Part shown: positions 60,733 to 64,000 of the stretch, piece after piece
Numbering within the stretch: position 1 is the first letter of the stretch
Layout: every line of letters starts with the position of its first letter
Assembly (NCBI GenBank): GCA_037042185.1
Contig: JAXQJY010000028.1
Span: 992,001 to 1,056,000 of the forward strand
From: Sordariomycetes sp. S80-01Y
Lineage: Eukaryota > Ascomycota > Sordariomycetes
Length of the DNA: 64,000 nt
Direction of reading: 5' to 3'
Made by a program: the position numbers and the translations under genes
The notes under the pieces: generated by a model
What the model was told of the DNA's origin: nothing
Databases searched by the model: none
What the model saw: only the letters and a program-made list of their open reading frames with translations

Positions 60733-61346
60733 AGCTAAGCTGAGCTAAGCTAAGCTGCTTCAAGCTCTGCTGGAGCTCTGCACAGCACAACTCCGAGCAT
60801 AACCTGAACCCACAATCACAAGCCTGGCCAACCCAGCACCAAAAGCTCCGAGCGACCCTGCTTCTGCTTCTGTGGCTTGCTTGGGTTTTTTTTCCTTCCC
60901 GGGCGTTGCCCCCCCTTCCAAGAACAGGGACCCTCAGTGACGCCCACTGTCCCACGTTGACTTGGTAAATTCCAGCAGGAGCCCAGGAGCCCAAACACGC
61001 AGCAACACCACCACCACCATCTTCTCCTTCTCCCTCCTTCATCGCAACCCGCTTCCACCACCTGTCCTCAGCACCCTCGCATTCCTGTTGCCTGGTAAGT
61101 TGATTCTCCAAGACCTGTCTTCTTTTCTTGCCGCCACCTGTCGTTATCAGCCCTACCACTACTTATGCGCGCCGCTGCCCTCCCGCCATCCCGCCAACAG
61201 ATAAGGAATTCTGACGTGCTCACACTCGTTGCTCCTAGAAACCACCACCACCACCACCACCCTTCTGCAACTCTCCCGCCCCTGCGAAGATAATCAGCGC
61301 TGCACCATCGAATTGCACCTATATCGCGACCGTCACTGTCATCGCC

Positions 61347-62640
61347 ATGGCTGACAACGCTGGCTCGGTCCTTGAGACCACCAAGGCTAGTATGGTACGT
61401 CAACACCCCATCCGCCTCCCCCTCCACCTCAACACCGCTTTCACGATAGCTGACCGATGCCAATAGTCTTCTTTTCCACGGCCGAAACCTCGATTTGAAG
61501 CTCGTCGCGTGCTTACACATTCTCACAGATGCCGCCGCTGCCTACAACTCCGTCACCACCGGTAAGTTGCCAAAGCCCGCGGTTCCGCGACTCTTCACTG
61601 ACGTAACATCCAGGCCCCGTCGCTCAGAACGTCAAGAACCACACAGCCAAGGCTGGCGACGAACTCAACAGCCTCGCTGCCTCCCGCAAGACGCCCGAAA
61701 CCCCTGCTGCTACCGGCCAGCCCTTGACCCACTACCACTCCTTCTTCTACGAGCTCCTGTCCTGGAAGAACCCACGTGAGCACCAACAATCAGCTTCTAC
61801 GCAGTAGCAAGCCCCTCCTTGCTGACCATAACAGGTGCCTCTGCCATCGCTCTCGTCTCCGCCATCACCCTCATCTTCGCCGCTCGCTACATCGACATCA
61901 CCCGCTATGCTCTGAAGCTGTCATGGATGGCTCTGGGTGTTACCGTTTCGGCTGAGGTGGTTGGCAAGTTCCTGCTTAACAAGGGGTTCGCCACCCAGCT
62001 TCGCCCTCGTCGGTACTACACTGTGTCCCGTGAGACCATTGACGGTCTTGTCGGCGATGCGCACGAGCTCATCAACTTCGTCGTCATTGAGACACAGCGC
62101 ATTCTGTTTGTGGAGAACGTTCCTGCTTCTCTTGCTGTAAGTGTTCCGCTAATCGGGATCAAAGGCGCTTGGAAGCTGACGATATAGGCCGCCGTTTTCG
62201 CCTTCATCGGCTACCACCTTACCAAGCTGGTTCCGTACTGGGGTCTTGCCGTCACTGGCACCATTCTCGCCTTCGTGCTCCCTCTGATCTACGTCACCAA
62301 TAAGGAGCTGATCGATCAACACCTCAAGAACGCTAGCGACGTCGTTGAGGCTCAAACTGCCCAGGTCCGAAGCGTCGCGCAGAAGCAAGCTGAGCAGGTC
62401 ACCACCCTGGGCAAGCAGTACGCCGGCGACTACACCGGCAAGGTCCAGGAGATGCTGCGGGGCAAGGGTGGCTCTCCTACTAGCAACAAGGCTGAGCCCG
62501 TTGTTTCCGAGCCCGCGGAGAAGGTGCCAGCCTTCCCCGTTGCTCCTACTGAGGAACCTAAGAAGGCCGTCGATGTCGACGCTCCCGAAGTTCCCCAAGA
62601 GCCCGTCCTTCCCAACAAGGAGGAGCCCCTCATCTCTTAG
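61347..62640 (+). CDS. RTN1: Reticulon-like ER-shaping protein
   Basis: Shapes ER tubules by inserting two long hydrophobic hairpins into the outer leaflet. It has 358 residues in five exons: 61347-61394, 61450-61561, 61614-61775, 61835-62136 and 62188-62640. For exon 2, the acceptor at 61448-61449 rather than the later AG at 61466-61467 is required to keep the frame (ASM joined to LTDANSLLFHGRNLDLK). The reticulon domain starts at FFYELLSWKNPRASAIALVS. It contains hairpin one (about 111-145) and hairpin two (about 205-240), separated by a hydrophilic loop. An amphipathic helix follows (KELIDQHLKNASDVVEAQTA) with a Pro/Glu-rich C-terminus. Fungal Rtn1 proteins have the same length and layout. 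Confidence 0.93.
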
Positions 62641-63144
62641 GTGGCTTTGCACGAGGACAACTCCGAAAACATCGAAAGACGGCAATCCGAGCCGGTTTCG
62701 AATTCTGAGCACGATATCTGTGAAGATCGACGACAATCAGCTGAAGGATCTGCGCCTTAATGGCACTGATCCCGCACAGCTATGTGGCATGAGGTAGTAG
62801 GGAACCTAATGAGCAACGGAAGGGGCTTGTCATACTGTCTGGAGGATACTGGAGGATAGGGCGCATGGGGGAACGAAGCACGAAGGCGATATCGAGCGCG
62901 CATTTGTCCACGTCTGTGGGTTGATGCTCGGTGTCTCATTTCGCGACGTCAGCTTTCTTCGTAGCTCTTTGTCAGTTTCAGGTGTTCGAGGGCGTCATGA
63001 GTTACATATACGGTGTGCTTTGCCTGAGATTTCATAGCTAGTCGAGATTGCACAATAACCTATATTGCATCTTTGACGCCAGTCACACACCAGTCCGATG
63101 GCTATATACAAAACGTCCCAACCAGGGATACGAATAATGGACGT

Positions 63145-64000
63145 CTACCTCTTGCTCCTCTTGCCCCCGCCGCCACCGCTGTCAGCACCTCGCTTTCGCC
63201 CATTCTTGCTCCAGAACTCCTTCGTCTCTCTCTTCTCCCTCGCCTCCTTCTTCTCTAGATTCTCGGCCATCTTCTTCTGGAAGGCAGCCCTGTTCTCCGC
63301 CTTCTTCGCCCGTCTCTTCTTTGCCGCATCGTTGCGAATCGTGAGCAACTCCTGCATGAAGGCCCTGGCCTTCTTCTCCTCAGGCGCATTCTCAACCACG
63401 GCGCGCTTCTGCATGTAGGTCGGCTTGCTCTGCTTCTTGGTGTGGATGATCTGGGACTTGTATGGCAGCTGCGCGGCGAGGGATTTGGGCACCCTCAGCG
63501 GGTTGAAGTGCCTGTTCTCGCGCTCGATGGGGCGGTACTGCGAGTTCTTGAGCTGCGGGGTGGCGATGTCCTGGTCGCGGCGGACCTGGCCCGTCAGGCG
63601 CATGGCTTGCCAGCCCGCGAGGTTGGTGACGGGGTTGTAGAAGCGGTGCGGCTTGACGGGGTACCACGCCCGCAGGAAGACAATGTCGGAGATGAGGATC
63701 TTGTCCTCGAAGGTAGCGCGGAAGTGGCCCTCGGGCTTGGACAGGGCGCGCTTGATCTGGCCGCGAACTCCCGACACCGTCTTGATGGAGGCGCCCTCGA
63801 ACTTTGCGATCTCGAGGGACGAGGAGAACATGTCCTTGATGAAGGCGGTGTTCTTGAAGATCTTGTAGGGCGTGCCCGTAAGCTTGAGCTTCTTGACGAT
63901 CTCGGTGGACTCGTCCACGGAGAGGACCGTGCCCGTGGCGGCGATGCGGAAGCCGCTGTTCTCCTTGGAGAAGGAGTTGAAGCAGGCGAAGCCCGTGTTG
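63145..64000 (-). CDS. BMS1: Ribosome biogenesis GTPase BMS1, C-terminal part
   Basis: This is the last 285 codons of Bms1, the nucleolar GTPase needed for 40S subunit assembly with Rcl1 and U3 snoRNP. Family sequences include NTGFACFNSFSKENSGFRIA, IKTVSGVRGQIKRALSKPEG, RATFEDKILISDIVFLRAWY and VTNLAGWQAMRLTGQVRRDQ. The end is Lys/Arg-rich (KRRAKKAENRAAFQKKMAEN onward) and finishes GGGKRSKR, consistent with nucleolar targeting. The N-terminal GTP-binding part lies beyond base 64000. No intron is seen in the visible part. Confidence 0.95.
   Translation of the reverse strand, partial: NTGFACFNSFSKENSGFRIAATGTVLSVDESTEIVKKLKLTGTPYKIFKNTAFIKDMFSSSLEIAKFEGASIKTVSGVRGQIKRALSKPEGHFRATFEDKILISDIVFLRAWYPVKPHRFYNPVTNLAGWQAMRLTGQVRRDQDIATPQLKNSQYRPIERENRHFNPLRVPKSLAAQLPYKSQIIHTKKQSKPTYMQKRAVVENAPEEKKARAFMQELLTIRNDAAKKRRAKKAENRAAFQKKMAENLEKKEAREKRETKEFWSKNGRKRGADSGGGGGKRSKR

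Larger units (their letters stand above)
57030..61346. other. Gene-poor interval, 4.3 kb
   Basis: It contains no supported gene. Short open frames (for example 58464-58847 and 60139-60498) lack recognisable domains. The part from about 58850 to 60100 is visibly more AT-rich than the flanks. Two tandem repeats at 59105-59142 and 60630-60732 are listed separately. The last 300 bp are CT/CCA-rich leader of the reticulon gene, with a possible 5'-leader intron (GTAAGTTG near 61094 to an AG near 61200). Confidence 0.45.

Noticed and set aside
60623-61159. Minus-strand open frame running through the 30-bp repeat
   Set aside because: Its length is produced by the repeat, which has a unit divisible by three; the predicted peptide is low-complexity without support.

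Overview
The window looks like a chromosomal segment of a filamentous ascomycete (Pezizomycotina, probably Sordariomycetes). The genes carry short GT-AG introns of about 50-140 nt, eukaryotic housekeeping genes are present (TOP2, BMS1, TAP42, reticulon, a TBC RabGAP, a TRP channel), and typically filamentous-fungal families occur (highly reducing PKS, rhodopsin-like integral membrane protein, Zn2Cys6 regulator). The assignment rests on family content and gene structure; no species can be named from the sequence alone.

Layout. 1-9.5 kb: the 5' part of a HIT/FHIT-type hydrolase (-), a long gene-free interval, an MFS transporter (+), a Cns1/TTC4-type Hsp90 co-chaperone (+) and an APSES/KilA-N DNA-binding protein (-). 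9.5-28.6 kb: a secondary-metabolism island. Its core is a nine-exon highly reducing polyketide synthase (-, about 2583 residues, KS-AT-DH-MT-ER-KR-ACP, no release domain). It is followed by a seven-helix rhodopsin-like membrane protein (-), a BAHD-like acyltransferase (+) and a stand-alone alpha/beta-hydrolase thioesterase (-) that ends 55 bp from the acyltransferase. Large non-coding intervals separate these genes. 29.9-49.6 kb: housekeeping block with DNA topoisomerase II (+), TAP42 (+), an unrecognised 856-residue protein with a faint BTB-like N-terminus (-), a Yvc1-type TRP channel (-) and a TBC-domain RabGAP (+). 50-54 kb: a divergent Zn2Cys6 regulator / MFS transporter pair. 54.5-54.8 kb: two near-identical intron-containing tRNA-Ser(GCU) genes. 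55.8-56.9 kb: a secreted streptogrisin-like S1 protease of bacterial type. 57-61.3 kb: gene-poor DNA with two small tandem repeats. 61.3-64 kb: reticulon-like protein (+) and the 3' end of BMS1 (-).

How the cluster may work (inference). The PKS would build a methylated, highly reduced chain on its ACP, the separate thioesterase would release it, and the BAHD-like enzyme would esterify the product or use it as an acyl donor. The rhodopsin-like protein could be a sensor or an unrelated passenger. No P450, oxidoreductase, dedicated exporter or obvious pathway-specific regulator was found beside them. A 9-bp CGG-type element, CCGTCGGAC, occurs twice upstream of the PKS and once upstream of the acyltransferase.

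Exon boundaries were worked out by hand from splice signals, reading frame and family conservation. All multi-exon models given here close in frame, except the HIT gene, whose intron has no usable in-frame AG.
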